A stretch of DNA of 64,000 bases from Steinernema hermaphroditum (taxonomy: Eukaryota; Nematoda; Chromadorea; Rhabditida; Steinernematidae): assembly GCA_030435675.1 (NCBI GenBank), contig CM059622.1:1798001-1862000 (forward strand), written 5' to 3'. Positions 1 to 11,761 of the stretch are shown here, piece by piece. The notes under the pieces were generated by a model. That model worked only from the letters and a program-made list of their open reading frames with translations, had not been told where the DNA came from and searched no databases. How positions within the stretch are numbered: position 1 is the stretch's first letter; each line of letters opens with the position of its first letter. The translations under genes and the position numbers were made by a program.

Positions 1-35
1 TGCATAAAGTGGAAACAGCTCATAAATACACACTT

Positions 36-41
36 TTTATT
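36..41 (-). terminator. Poly(A) signal of the M1 gene
   Basis: AATAAA on the minus strand, about 40 bases beyond the stop codon of the M1-peptidase-like gene. Its position and exact match fit a cleavage/polyadenylation signal. Confidence 0.6.
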
Positions 42-81
42 CAACTCGATTACAAAATAATCCCCACAATGACTCCCCCAT

Positions 82-3000
82 TTAGACGTTATCTTCGAGG
101 ACAACTCCCTGGCGGTAGTAGTACATGGTGGTGAATAGACGAGACGTCTGTGTTTCCGGCTTGCCTTCGAAGTACTTCAGAATGAAGTCGGATACGGTAG
201 CGCTTTGGAGGGCGGCCTCAAAGACGTATCGCTGCACTTTGAGCTTGATGGCCTGGAAAGGGCCATTTATCTGTCTCTTCTGAACCTGCACCTTACCTCC
301 TCCAGGACGAAATCGAAAGTCTTCTCGAGGACATCGACGTCCTCTGTCATCACCATAGCTCCCAGAATCATTCCTTTGTGACCGGGGTCGTTGCTTTGGC
401 CGTAAAGTGCCTTCAGATCTTCGAAGCCCTGCATTCCGAAGAGCTGTCCATGCTGTCGGAAGGCGATCTGCTTCGGGAAGAGATCCGGGTCCTTGGTGAT
501 GGTGCCATTCAGCCAGGCCTGGAAGTAGTCCTCCCACTCCTTCTCCACCACAACCTCGTTGGTCATCTTGCTATGTGACAGCTTTCTCAGCTCCTCAATT
601 ATGTTCTTGATTCGCTGCGTCGTGTACTTGTCGTCCCAAGGACTGTGCCATCTTTTGAAGTAGAAGACGAGATAGTTGTAAGTCACGTAGTACACTTCCT
701 TCCACATCGCCTCCGTCAGCTTAGGATCGTAGTTGTGCTTGGCGGCGGCGTAGACCAGCTCCCGCAGAGCCGACCAGACGATGATCTGGTTTTCATAGGC
801 CTCGCTTCCGAATTGGTATCCGGCGATGTAGGAAAAGAACTTTTTGACATATTCCGGGAAGAAGCCTTGTTTGACCTGAATGCTGCATGAAAACTCATGT
901 TCAAAGAAGGGAATGCAAGAGAGTGGACATCGCGCTGAGACTTTGAAGCCCTTTCCAATTGATGAAGGACCTCTTTTATGGAATAAAAGGGGGCAAAGTA
1001 CGTGTAAAGCTGTTGGCCGTCTTTGGGCCATTTTTCTCGCCCATAAAACTGGTCAGAAAGTGAAGATACGTGTCGTCGAAACAGCAGCAGTGCCATATCG
1101 GCCAACAGTTCAGCCCTAATCAGCCGAGAAACGTCTTTTATGACAAAGGAAGAGTTCACAGATCGCTTTTTGTAGGTTTGCTGGCGAGGAGTATCTTATC
1201 ACGAGTTTCTGAGATAGGAATTGTAAAAATTATGCTGGAGGTCATTGCCTTCTACACAAGCCTTCTAGACTAGGTTGCAGTGATCATATCTTGTCAATCA
1301 ATAGCTTACCGACAAGCGGAGACGGACCGACTGTCACTGACAGGAATGAAAGAGTTAGACAAGGTTAGGACGTCTTAGTTCACTCAACCCTCAGTCTCTG
1401 ATTTAATAACTGGTCATTTTCAACTGATCCATTGGACAGGAGGAGCTTTCGCTGTTTGACATTCCCTAGCCCGATCGGACTCTGAATTTACCCTCACCTG
1501 AGTTCCAAAATCGCGGATGATGGCGAATCTGTCGAGATATCCGATTTCTTTGGTGTCCAAGCCGGGCATCAGGGCGTCAAGAAGCTGCGGAATGTGGAAC
1601 ACCTTAAAGTAGTTGCTGGCTCTGTTCGCGATCTACAAACATCGCTTTAGGACGTAAACATATCGGCGAACCTACATGAGCCCACTTCCATTTCCCAGTG
1701 CAACTCGGATTCTGAATGCTTTCCATCGAAACCTTCTTGTACTTCTCAAAAAGCCCATAGAACATGCCCGCATATCCCATTTTGTTGCAGTCAGACGTCT
1801 GGAAATGGAAAGGAATCGGCCATCGCGTGTTCAGTGTGAATCTCGGATGACCGGGAGTGTTGAAGGGATACGGTATGTATAACTTTTGCGCAAGATCAGC
1901 ATCCCCTGGGAATCTGTCGATGTCAAGCTGTACCAGCGGATAGAACCGCTGCTTTACCCAGCCAATGGTCCACAAATTCGCTGCTGCGTTCTGCAATGAC
2001 GTATTGAAAAGGAACTTACTCTCAGATCACTTACATCTTTATCTACAAGCTCAGAGAGCCACTGTATGAAAGTTAAAGAGGTCCATTTATAATCCGATTG
2101 ACATGGAACTTTTCTGCCCTTTACGTTATGGAAAATGCAAGGGTAAGCTTTTGCGTTATATGCTGTCGCTGCTTCTCTGTCAAAATCCTGCGGTCTATCC
2201 ACATAGGCACGCATTTGCCGGAGCCACTGGATAGTCTTGAAGTGCGACACCGTATTGTCTAGCTGATCTATGTCAGCTGGGTCGGGCAAAGGGAACTAAG
2301 CGACTTGTGTCTGAGGTAACACAATGCTAAACTCACTTCAGAGCTATCTGTTTCGAGAAGTGGCTGAACTGTATCGTTGTGGGCTACCGTATCCATCTCG
2401 AACGCTTCGTTCAGATACAAGTCGACGAACATCCCGGTCACGTCCAGCTTTAATTTTTTTTCTTCCACCAACTTCTCGAGATATGTAAGAGTGTATAGTC
2501 CGGAAAGGCCTTGGGCGATAAACAGATTTCGCCAGTAGTATAGCCGCGCTTTGACCACGAGCCAGTGATCGAAAGCCGCGCGTACGACGTGGAAGTGGGC
2601 TTCCTCGCGTTTCCAGGGCTTTGTCCAGTCCGCGTCGTTCCATTGCTCACCGTATCTTCTCGGGATGAAGACCAGCTGGGAGTACACTTGAGGACCTAGA
2701 AGTGCATGCGTGAATTCTATTCTTTTGTCGGTTTGTAATCGGCCGGTGTCGAACCGACCCCGACCGGTTTACAAATCAAACGCGTTCACACTGAGCCACA
2801 CAGACACTTCCCATAGACCAGGGCAATCACTGCTACGATGCCTTCGAAACCGACAGCCCAACCAATTGTCTACCGAGTGAGACCTGAATAACAACGATTC
2901 TGTGAACGTCATTCTTGCCGCCCGCAGGGCTACTTGGCTTTTAGTTCTAGAGGGTACGAATTCTTGTGTAGTCGCAGTCGGAAATGCCGACGAGTGCTGT

Positions 3001-4622
3001 GTACACCCTCGGCGAGTTTTAGCCTGAGCTAGAGTGGCGAGACAAGACGAGATTGACCTTGGTCCCATCACACAAATACTGAAGGTTCGCAAGGAGCGGT
3101 ATTAAGAGAGCGTAGACGGCTAGAGAGAAAAACGGATGCCCTTGCCCTTTACGGATGCTCTTGCCCTAACGAATAGTCGCAGTTATCTCCAGCATATGTT
3201 ATTCCGGCTCGTTTGGCATCTCTGCTTCGAAGAAGAAGAAAGGGAGAGACGAATGAAAAGGAGGTGTTGGGTCCGGCGTTTAGACCAACTAGACGCCCTT
3301 CTGCGTCTGTGATTGCACAACATGTGATTGTTTTTAACAGTGGACCGTTTGTCCCCCACAATACAATGCTCACCTCGCCAGGAAAGGTCATCCATAGCCT
3401 CGTCCTGAATCACGATGATGTTGATCACATCGTTTGGGGTCGTATAGGCCGAACCGCCCGGTCTTTGCGGACCGAACAGGCCCGCCAACCACTCCCAAGC
3501 ATGCGCAAACAATGCAGCTTCAGGAGCGTCGGAGTGCTTGTGGAAGGTTGAGTAGACGTGCACCGTTCTATGGTCATCCAACGCGTTGATAGGTGCCTGG
3601 AAATGGGGATCTCCTGTGCCAATCACGGCTTCAAACACCCACATATCCCAGCGCCGTGAATTTGCCGATCGCGAAGCCGGCCCAGTTGATTCCTATGGGC
3701 CAGTAGTCAGGGTCTTTCGGCTTGAACATGCCCCAGGCTCCACTGCCAGGGTCTTCGATCTCGTAGTACATCTCTTGGTTTGTGAGGACCTTCCAGTAGG
3801 GCTCCTGGACGAACGTTGTTGATCCGATGCTGAACGATATGATCGAGACGTATTTGAGCAGATTGATACAGGGAAGCACTCTGGGTGCGTGGTTTTGCTG
3901 AAAATAAGGTGTTAACTATCGTCTTCAGCTTTCTTTCTGGGCCGGAAGTTGGCATCTTGTTGCTTTCACTAGGTCTTTCTTGGGGGACATCCCCACGATC
4001 CTCAACATTCTGGTCACCATGGTCAATTTTTGAGAGTTCGTGGCTTCGCAAAAACGAGCAAGCGTCCATACCTTAAAGTGCGTCAGATACACATGGTCTC
4101 CGTTGATATCCACAGTCGCGTATAATCCATCTTCCGGCCGTATACCGATCCTAGCCATGAACGAAATCTGCAGCTCCATGGTGGTCCCCTTCGGGATTGT
4201 GTGAGAGAGGGTGTACAGACTGAAGTTGCCTGTAACTGACGTTTTCAGGACAGGATCCGAGGCTGTCACATCTAGAACAAAAAAATGGAGACCTCTGGAG
4301 AGGAACTATTGGTATACGGTAGTCAAATCCATCGGGGAAGTCGATCTCCAAAACCCATACGGGGTCGTCGCGATCGAAGTGAAGTCCAAATTGTGTGATG
4401 TCGGAAGTGGTCTATGAGGGGGGGTTATGTTTCTGTTAAAAGGTCGAGTCTTACGGTAACTCTCAAAGTCAGCTCGGAAGTGTATTGCTTGTCTAACTCG
4501 AATTTCTCAAACATGAACGAGAAAGCGTACTTCTCGGGAACAAGAACGTCCGGAAAGTCCATGTGATCTCGAGAGTGGGCGGCTGCGACCCATAGAAGGG
4601 AGAGGAAGAGCTTCAGCCACAT
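82..4622 (-). CDS. M1 aminopeptidase-like protein, predicted catalytically dead
   Basis: Eleven exons (4622-4455, 4411-4318, 4271-4072, 3897-3643, 3596-3374, 2695-2337, 2295-2035, 1990-1676, 1632-1498, 875-297, 252-82) encode about 919 residues, the usual length for an M1 (gluzincin) ectopeptidase. It opens with a signal peptide (MWLKLFLSLLWVAAAHS). The order then follows the family: N-terminal beta domain, the RVLPC segment (family R-x-F-P-C-x-D), the catalytic region, and a C-terminal ERAP1-type helical domain from about residue 650. The catalytic signatures are lost. GAMEN reads EAMDD. The stretch equivalent to HELAHQW reads RAAFDHW, and the downstream glutamate of NEGFA is glutamine (AQGLS), so all three zinc ligands are gone. 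The frame is open throughout, so this looks like a maintained pseudoenzyme, perhaps a secreted binding protein. An acceptor-like CATTCAG lies 27 bases before the ATG. Family assignment is firm; inactivity is inferred. Confidence 0.85.
946..1203. repeat. Dispersed repeat R1, copy in an M1 intron
   Basis: About 255 bp lying inside the large intron (876-1497) of the M1 gene. It is closely similar, in the same orientation, to 4964-5228 just upstream of that gene. The two share a core from AAGCCC.TTCCAAT to GCGAGGAGTATCTTATCACG with a few substitutions and small indels. No coding or terminal-repeat features are visible. Confidence 0.75.
2741..2990 (-). repeat. tRNA-headed dispersed repeat in an M1 intron
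   Basis: On the minus strand, 2811-2741 resembles a tRNA: A-box-like TGGCTCAGTGTG, an anticodon-loop-like TTTGTAA, and a B box GGTTCGACACC. To its right is about 180 bp found again at 10141-10362 and, shortened, at 58298-58365 (shared TGCCGCCCGCAGGGCTACTT). The tRNA-like part reads away from the rest of the repeat, which is not the usual SINE order, so I call it a tRNA-containing repeat and not a proven SINE. It fills most of the M1 intron 2696-3373. Confidence 0.55.
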
Positions 4623-4742
4623 CCTTGGTTGGGAAGGCTGATTACACCTGAATGCCCTGGAAAGAGGACGTTTATGTTTTGGATACAACGAAGGTTCGGT
4701 GATTGACAGAAGCCCGTTCTTATTGAAGAAATATAGACCACA

Positions 4743-6621
4743 CACAGCGTCACCTTTTGGGCAATGATAGATAGAAGACTATTTGCATCAATTTAGGAAA
4801 AGGCGGATCTTTGGCCGATTTTTGTATCGTGACTCGAGCCTAGCCCAGATCTCAATGTTAGACGACTGAAGGACAAGAATGCGCAAGAACCGAAGCTAAC
4901 CAGTCCAACCCTAAGACCAACCGTTGAGCCAGCAGGGTGGATCGCGTTAGGACCACGATTATGAAGCCCGTTCCAATCGAAGAAGGGCCTCTTTTATGGA
5001 ACAAAAAGGGGCAAAGTACGTGTAAAGCTGTTGTTGTGGCCGCCTTTGGGCCATTTTTCTCGCCCATAAAACTGGTCAGAAAGTGAAGATACGTGTCGTC
5101 GAAACAGCCACAGTGCCATATCGGCCAACAGTTCAGCCCTAATCAGCCGAGAAACGTTTCTTTTATGACAAAGGAAGAGTTCACAGATCGCTTTTTGTAG
5201 GTTTGGTTGCGAGGAGTATCTTATCACGGGGAAAAAGGAACCACTTGTTTACGTTTGATCCAAGAGGAACACTTCAGAGAGAGTTTCCGGGATGGAAATT
5301 GCAAAAATGAATTGGGAGGTTGTTGATATGCCTTCTACCGAAGGAGGATCTAAGGCGCATAACGACACAAATGAGACATTTGATAATCGTGTCCAATTCA
5401 GCCAGGGACTTTTCCGAGTTGATATGATTTCGTTCCCTTTTCGTGTATGAGACTGTAACCACCCGCACCGACTCCTGACCGACTTCCTTACTATGCTTCC
5501 CGAGGAAATCATTGGGGGAACTCGATTATCGAGTCAGTCCTCCATGCCAAATCTGGCATCCTCTAGAAACCCTATCCCTTGGCTTTGGATCAGCCAAACT
5601 CGCCCTGGGGTCACCATCCGTACCTGTGTTACTGGCTACCTTCTACATGAATGCCGTCAGTGAAACATACTATAAGACTGTTGAATAAACACATGAGCGT
5701 AAAAATTCCGTTTCAGAATGTTACAAATCGGACAGTTTTATGCTTTGGTGTCGTAGCGGTTCTGCCGATCAATTCTTATCAGCTGCAAATTTCCGAAGAC
5801 GTCACTCTTCCTGTCGCCCCACTTTTCTGATCGGCAATCGATCGAGTGCGTTTTTGTGAGGTTGATTTGAATTCCATGAAATACCCTATGATTCTGCCTC
5901 TGCGTCTTTTTTGTAAACTCTCTGTTTCTAACGAACGAGCCATTAATTTACACATATTGTGTCACTTCGGTTCTTTTGTACCCTTTACGATTAATCGCCG
6001 CATCGTTTTCGATTGCCGTCCACATCGCGTTGGTTCATATTCTTTAAACTATGTGTAGTGTAGTAGTGAGTAATGCAATACACTGTCTTATCCACATTTG
6101 AGCCGGGCTTAGTTGGCATCTCTGATTACTGCATACCGCTTTATTCAAAATTATGGCCTTTAGACCAGTTAGGCTGACCTCGCATCGCAGCGTTATCTGG
6201 TATCGATTAAATTTTATTTCTTTGTATTTATAATAAATTATTCATCAAACGGGGCACTAACAGCCAAGCAATCCAGCGTACTGTAAGAACGGTGGTCGCA
6301 GAATAGGCTGAACTCGGAAACTGTAAATAAAGGCAAGACCTAGCATCCGCTACTGAAGCGGACGGCCTATGGGTCTCAAAAGCATAGTGACAAAGCTTAA
6401 CATCAGCAAAGACTCAAAACCGACCGTATCTACAGTGTCTGCGTGTCTCACTGTCAACGTGTCTCATTCGTAATCGGTTGGTGCTGGTTCAATAGATCGT
6501 TCATTTGTGTCCACAGCGATCGCTCGAATGCGTTGAGTTAGCGGTCGTTTTTGGTCGTAGTAATAGTCCCGGCTCTCGGAAGGCTTGCTAGGATTGCCAT
6601 AGTTCTGCATTTCAGGCTGAC
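4743..6621. other. Gene-poor spacer
   Basis: Lies between the divergently transcribed M1 gene and family member A. It contains the second copy of repeat R1 (4964-5228) and no open frame that I can support as coding. I found no tRNA or other recognisable element in the remainder. Confidence 0.5.
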
Positions 6622-8896
6622 ATGAGGGATCAAAGTTTAGTCGATTATTTGCTCACTTCTATGGAGAGACTCGCTTCGGCGATGTCTGCAATGGAGGCGA
6701 GACTGACAGTTCTCGAATGTTCGCAAGAGCGTATTGCTGAACATCAGCACAAAGCGGAAGATACGGTCATGACTATTCTGGAAGGATTTCAAAGACGATT
6801 TGAAGAGATCGAGTACAGTACACCTATCAATTTCGGGTAAGTAGTTCTTCAAATTTCAATTATTTCTGTTATGTAGACAAGAAGCTGTGCCAAAGAATGA
6901 CATGGAGTTTCGGACGGAACCTGAGGAAGAGTCTATTAACATCACACCCCCATTGGTTAAGACAGGGACCGTCTCATTCGTTGAGGCTACCGTTTACTTA
7001 GATATTGAGAAAACCCTTGACAAGATGGACACCGGGGTGATTGTAAAGAAGGGCTTTGCATCTGAAGCCGTCTCCTATGCAACTCTTACTTTACCGTGGC
7101 GTCCTGCCAATCGGCCATGGTCAAAAAAAGAAAAGGCTCCTCAACAAATACGGAAATTTAATTTGTTGCTCAATCAAGCAACCTTTGAGAAGAACTCTGC
7201 TAGCAGAATCGGTGACATGTGGCGCGAAGACACCGAATTCACAGACAACTCCAAAATGTACCTCGATACGATGATCAACCAAGTCATCCGCCATCCACGT
7301 ATGGCGCGCCTCAACATGCACGTTCTCTACAACGCGCTAGTAATGAACGAAAATGCTCGTCATACAATGGACTGTCTCTTCGCGATTTTCGAAAATCATA
7401 CAAAGTTCCAGGGACAGGGTATGATGGAAAAGACGAAGTCAGAGCAGCACTATCGAGGGAGGTTGTGTGCTTTGCTTATGTAAGAGTTGGTTGAGTCACA
7501 GAACATGCTGCATGTCATTTAGGATGCTGGGAGAACTTCTGAAACACGGTGCAATTGAAGATATCTCAGGCGTCGACAAGTTGATAAGAAGCTTACATGT
7601 ATGTTTTTTCACATTTGAGTAGGATTGTCGATTCGATTCGAATCGAATCGAATAATTCGTGTTTTTACGAATATCGAATATTCGATTCGATTCGAAATTC
7701 GAAGATTTTCAAGTAGTCGACAACCCTACATTCGACCCGTTTAACCCGCGAAACTGACTCGTTTGCAATTGAACAAAACAGGTGCAAAGGATATAACTTG
7801 TTTGCTTATTTTTCGTCTAAATTAATCTCGACTTCAATAAAGATGTAGTCGACTGGATGCTAGTGAGTGCTGATAGCTGGTGAATCTCACTTGAATCTCC
7901 CTTGGTCACTGAACTGATTTCAGGCCGGTCGCCTGCAGCGCGAAAACGACTCACAGGATTCGTCGTTTGCAATGATGTGGCTTTTTAACGTAAAGAAGAA
8001 TCTCAAAGGCGTCTCTCTGAGCAGTCTTGCCATTTACGACGATGATTGGTAAGTTCTGGCAATACGCCCCAAGGTAAAAAAAAATCCGGGTCCGACTCGT
8101 AGATAGGTTTGCTTGTTTAAAAACCCTGTCTCAGCCAGAGATGCGACATTTCACTGAGTCGGCATCTCAGCTCATCATATAACAACGTCATTCCAGTGAA
8201 AATTACGTCGCACGAAAAATACCGAAATGGAAGAGGAGCAGCTTATACCGTTTCAAACTTAATCAAGTAGTGTTACAATACGGTAAGGACGACGACAACG
8301 ATTACGGCGACGTTGACGAATTCGGCATACATGTCAATGATGAAAACAATCATAAAACGTTATGCCATCTCATTTTTGGCGCCGCCTCAGCAGATAATGG
8401 TCGGAATTCGGAATTCATGGCAGCTTGCTTTGAGAGAATAATGCGGAAATTTAACCCTTTCAAATCACACCCAAAAGTTGAACAACAACAACACAGAAGA
8501 AACTTTGAGAAAATAATAATACTGGCACAGTGCTATATAACGATACTCGAACAGCTGATGAAACCTCCAAGATTCACAGGAATATCGTCACAAGAACTGA
8601 AGTTGGAAGCGAGCAAGCTAATAACTAGGCTGTTGTGGTACGTTAAACAGCAGTCGACGAAGTATATCAATGATTTATTAAGGTTAATTGGTGAAAAAGT
8701 TTCGAATAACGAGGCTATAGCGGAGGTGTTGTTTCCTGCTACGAACAAATGCATTCAGAGCTCATTAAATTTTCTGGTTAGTAAATTTGTGTTCTGCGAC
8801 TTAAATACGGATCATTTTCAGCTTGAGGACAAAAAAGTTGGAGAGAACTACGTCTACATATTCAAATGGTTGCGTTGGTTAGAATCAACACTTTGA
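6622..8896 (+). CDS. MIF4G-like coiled-coil protein, family member A
   Basis: Six exons (6622-6836, 6877-7479, 7523-7598, 7924-8048, 8197-8776, 8822-8896) give 557 residues in frame. The last intron is a multiple of three and could be retained. Residues 1-71 are a predicted coiled coil. A linker containing PWRPANRPW precedes the first MIF4G-like unit, which begins LLLNQATFEK and continues with VIRHPRMARL, the equivalent of the eIF4G pattern LNKLT...EKAI.EP..S..YA. That unit closes with LCALLM/MLGELLKHG, split by a phase-2 intron. Exon 4 has a tryptophan helix, exon 5 starts with ENYVARKIPKW and holds a second helical unit, and the protein ends YIFKWLRWLESTL. It lies 41 kb from relatives B-E. 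TTTCAG lies 6 bases before the ATG, fitting trans-splicing. eIF4G-fold membership is by motif reading only; the function is unknown. Confidence 0.75.
7622..7735. repeat. TTCGA-rich palindromic repeat
   Basis: An AT-rich stretch of overlapping TTCGAATCGAA-type palindromes in intron 3 of family member A. Similar stretches, with the same neighbouring words (GATTTT.AAGTA.TCGACAAC), occur at 10082-10138, and a looser version at 54778-54830. Probably a low-complexity repeat family. Confidence 0.6.
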
Positions 8897-9084
8897 TTGC
8901 TTCATTGTTCTTTTAAGTGTTAATAAACAAATTAACGGTATGTGACAACTCGCCGCCGGCCAGACTTAGGGTCTGCAAGTCTAACGACGGTGCAAAATGT
9001 TTTCGTTTGTCTCCTTTCTCTTTCTGTCCATCTGTACAAGAGCGCATTCGGTCATTCGAGGAGCGGTCGGTCTCAGACAAAATA

Positions 9085-9112
9085 GGAAATCGGGTCAGCA
9101 TTGAACCCGACA
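9085..9112 (-). repeat. 3' half of an interrupted tRNA-like repeat
   Basis: On the minus strand this continues from a 16-base direct repeat into GTGTCGGGTTCAATGC, which resembles a B box. Joined to 9555-9468 across the mariner fragment, it would restore a tRNA-like sequence of normal length (about 73 bases). Confidence 0.4.
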
Positions 9113-9467
9113 CTAACCGTCACGATTACTTTCACGGGTCCTTGCAGTGCGCCGTCGTCCGCTTCGCTCACGGTCCTTTATCCCTCCTGTCTCCTGGAAA
9201 CGCTGCACGACGCGTTGGACCTGCACAAACTGGAATTACAGGAGTTTCGCAATCTTAGAAATCGGCATTCCTCGCTTGTGGTGGGCGACGATTGCGGCAC
9301 GGTCTTCTTCGGAAACCATTTTTCTGAATAACAGCAAATAAATAACAGCGAAAAATACATTTTCTAGATCAAAAAGAAGCGATAAACACGAATAAAACAA
9401 TTGCGGCGAGCGAAAATGCGAAAAAATTATGAATTCGGCCGACTTACAGTATTTATGGTACACTCTG
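9113..9467 (-). mobile_element. Decayed Tc1/mariner-like 5' fragment
   Basis: Read on the minus strand, an ATG at 9319 opens MVSEEDRAAIVAHHKRG, continues with an IAKLL helix, an in-frame TAA at 9238-9236, then VQRVVQRFQETGG and RSGRRRTART, the helix-turn-helix and basic linker typical of Tc1/mariner transposase N-termini. The frame stops at 9113, so the catalytic DD(E/D) domain is absent. A likely terminal inverted repeat end (CAGAGTGTACCATAAATACT) lies at 9467 next to a TA dinucleotide. A 16-base direct repeat, TAACCGTCACGATTAC, occurs at 9114-9129 and 9468-9483. It is non-functional by truncation and stop. Confidence 0.7.
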
Positions 9468-9670
9468 TAACCGTCACGATTACAAATCAGACACGTTCCA
9501 ATGAGCCACACAAACAGACCGCAAGGGGTAACCTGGTAACCTGAATCAATACGACTCTAGATCAGATTGAATGTGTCAAATCAGACACGATGTGAGCAAT
9601 GGGCCACACAAACGCTTCCGGTAAACCGGTTCAGAGAATGTAGAAAACACAGTGCCATTTCCCATTGTCT
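9468..9670 (-). repeat. tRNA-like repeat fragments
   Basis: Two partial copies of the tRNA-headed repeat. On the minus strand 9520-9468 has TGTGTGGCTCATTGG and the TTTGTAA loop, and 9650-9588 has TGTGTGGCCCATTGC. Both lack the B-box half here; for the first, that half appears to lie on the far side of the mariner fragment. Confidence 0.45.
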
Positions 9671-10140
9671 CTTAGGTACCACGCTACTGTTGCTCAGTAG
9701 GTGGAGACTCTGGGTAAAACCAAAAGATGCAGTCGTCATTGCGAAAGTCGTCGCAGAATACTGGCGCCATGAATCCTATATCTACAGACTGCGTCCGCCT
9801 ATCGCGATCTTCCAATCTTCCAAGACCAAAACGATAATCTTGAACGGTCACCAGCTTTTCAACAAAAAAAACGAGAGAGAGAGCAGAAGGACGCAGCGCG
9901 GTTGTCGCGAAAAACATAGAAGGGTAAAAGTGAGGTACACTATGCCCGTTCTCTTCTGCGCACACTCTGTGCAGAACCAATCTTCTATGCTCAGTTTGAA
10001 TTACTATGAGTTGGAAAACCTGCGGCAACCGCAGTACTTAAAAAGGCCACAAATAGGAGTCTAAAAAATTCATTAAAAAATTCAAATAATATTCGATTCG
10101 ATTCGAAATTCGAGGATTTTTAAGTATTCGACAACTCTAT

Positions 10141-10362
10141 TCACTGCTACTATGCCCTCGAGATCGGCAGCCTTCAAATGTCTACCGCGTTAGAGCGTTA
10201 GACGTTGGACTGAACGATTCCGTGAGCGCTAATCTTGCCGCCTTCAGGGCTACTGCTGTCTCCATTTCGTGGGTTTACCGCCGGTAGGCTATTGATGTTG
10301 TATAGCCCGCAGGGCTACTTGGCTTTTAGTACCTAGAGGATGCGAATTCGCGCGCAGCCACG
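10141..10362. repeat. Dispersed repeat, tRNA head missing
   Basis: Matches the non-tRNA part of 2741-2990, beginning CACTGCTACTATGCC and ending near GCTACTTGGCTTTTAGTACC, with an insertion in the middle. It lies just after a TTCGA-rich stretch. No coding content. Confidence 0.55.
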
Positions 10363-10672
10363 TTTATTCATGTCAAAGTATCGACTCTGAGCACTCTATG
10401 CAGGCAATGCAGCTAAAATCTAAAAGAATGGATTTACAATGGCGAGGTGTCAGGCGGACACACAATTTAGGATATCGAACCCGTGAATATCAGTGACAGT
10501 GGCCTTCGGCATCATGCAATGCTTCTTCCACGTAGACTGCAGGTAATCATGTCTCAAAAGGTCATGTCTACTGCTGCAACTACTCCTGTCTCGAACGCCC
10601 ATTCTAGACAGACTCTGCTGCAGAGGACTTCTGCGGTCAGTAGACGCTCATTCTTCTCAACTAACCAGACCG

Positions 10673-11736
10673 ATGTCGGTCGCTCCGAAGTCCGTCCCGT
10701 CCACTGATGCCACTGCGCCGTCCGATTCCAAAAGGTAAGAACTTCCTGTGGTTACGGTAGTAAATTTCTTCAGAACAAGTCAGACTGACATCGCTTCCCA
10801 AGGAGTCGCTCAAGAGCTATGGGTTCTGCTACAAGGCTTTGTTCAGGAGGCAGCCTACATGTTTAAGGATGACTTTCGCAACGTATGGCGCTTCGATCCT
10901 CTTCCGGAGAACTTCGACTACTCCTATTCGCTTCTGTAAGCCTCTCTTTCGCCTACCGTAACCCCTTCTCTCGTTCTAGGTCCTACTTCTGGACCGTTGT
11001 CTTCATGACGAGTCGTACAATGGGCTCTAAGTTAGGAAGAGCGACGCTCGTGAAGGCTTTTCTCGGACTTCTCGGCGCTCCTGGCCTCTTTCTTCTCACT
11101 TACGTCCTTCTGCCTCTCTACGCCGTTCTTCTCCATAAGAAGACGCCTCAGGTGACTTTAGAGGATGTGGATACTGGAGTTATCTGAGAGATTTCAGACG
11201 AGAGTGACGACGAGCGAGCGCCGCATCTGCATCATCGGATTCGCCTTCTTCCTCGGCGTCGCCACGGAGTTCTTCTGGAGCAACTACGTTCAGCCGACGG
11301 GAGCGCCCTCCTACTACAATCCGGTCGTCGTCGGACTAACCATTCAGGTTGGAGACTCTGTCGACTCGCCCCTTTTCATGAACTTCTTTTTCAGATCGCT
11401 GGTCCCCTCATGCAGAGAAATCGCTTCGGATTCCTCGCGTCGACAGTCGGAATCGCATCGGCCGTGAGTCTCCTCGTGGCAAAGGTCGTCGGAGTGCTCA
11501 ACGTCACCTACGTTCTCTGCGCCATCATCACCGCCACTCTCTCGCTTGTCAACCTCCAGCTACTGGTCGCCGACACCCATAAAAGTGCGTCCTTCTTGTG
11601 TGCTTTTTGACCGATGTTTGTTTCAGCGGAGCACGAGATGACGTACGGACATCTTCGGCAGCTGATCCTCTCCATCTACTACCACATAGTGATCACCATG
11701 TTGTTCGCTACTTATCAGCCTGCGGCTAGCAAGTAG
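10673..11736 (+). CDS. Multipass membrane protein, unidentified
   Basis: Six exons (10673-10734, 10774-10935, 10980-11151, 11198-11347, 11395-11584, 11627-11736) encode 281 residues. About 70 hydrophilic residues precede roughly six hydrophobic segments, including GLLGAPGLFLLTYVLLPLY, ICIIGFAFFLGVATEFFW, FLASTVGIASAVSLLVAKV and VLCAIITATLSLVNLQLLV. The C-terminus VADTHK...ILSIYYHIVITMLFAT faintly recalls the tail of Bax-inhibitor-1/TMBIM proteins (DTQ...SIY...), but I would not assign it on that. The start is uncertain: an upstream frame at 10483-10707 reads like a mitochondrial presequence (RRSFFSTNQ) but is out of phase with the chosen ATG. AATAAA follows at 11756. Exon structure is well supported, identity is not. 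Confidence 0.7.
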
Positions 11737-11755
11737 AAGGAGTAATTCATGTTTG

Positions 11756-11761
11756 AATAAA
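11756..11761 (+). terminator. Poly(A) signal
   Basis: AATAAA 20 bases after the stop codon of the multipass membrane protein gene. Confidence 0.65.

Noticed and set aside
253..296. An apparent 17-base intron in the last part of the M1 gene (GTAAGG...TTCAG)
   Set aside because: A 44-base intron using the next good acceptor (CCCTTTCCAG) keeps the same frame and matches the usual intron size here.
3597..3642. An apparent one-base frameshift in the M1 gene near the GIGKF-like region
   Set aside because: A 46-base GT-AG intron (GTGGGT...TTCCAG) explains the frame change and joins conserved segments.
4272..4317. A possible 21-base intron in the second exon region of the M1 gene
   Set aside because: It leads into the wrong frame. 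A donor at TACC/GTATAC gives a 46-base intron and the correct downstream frame.
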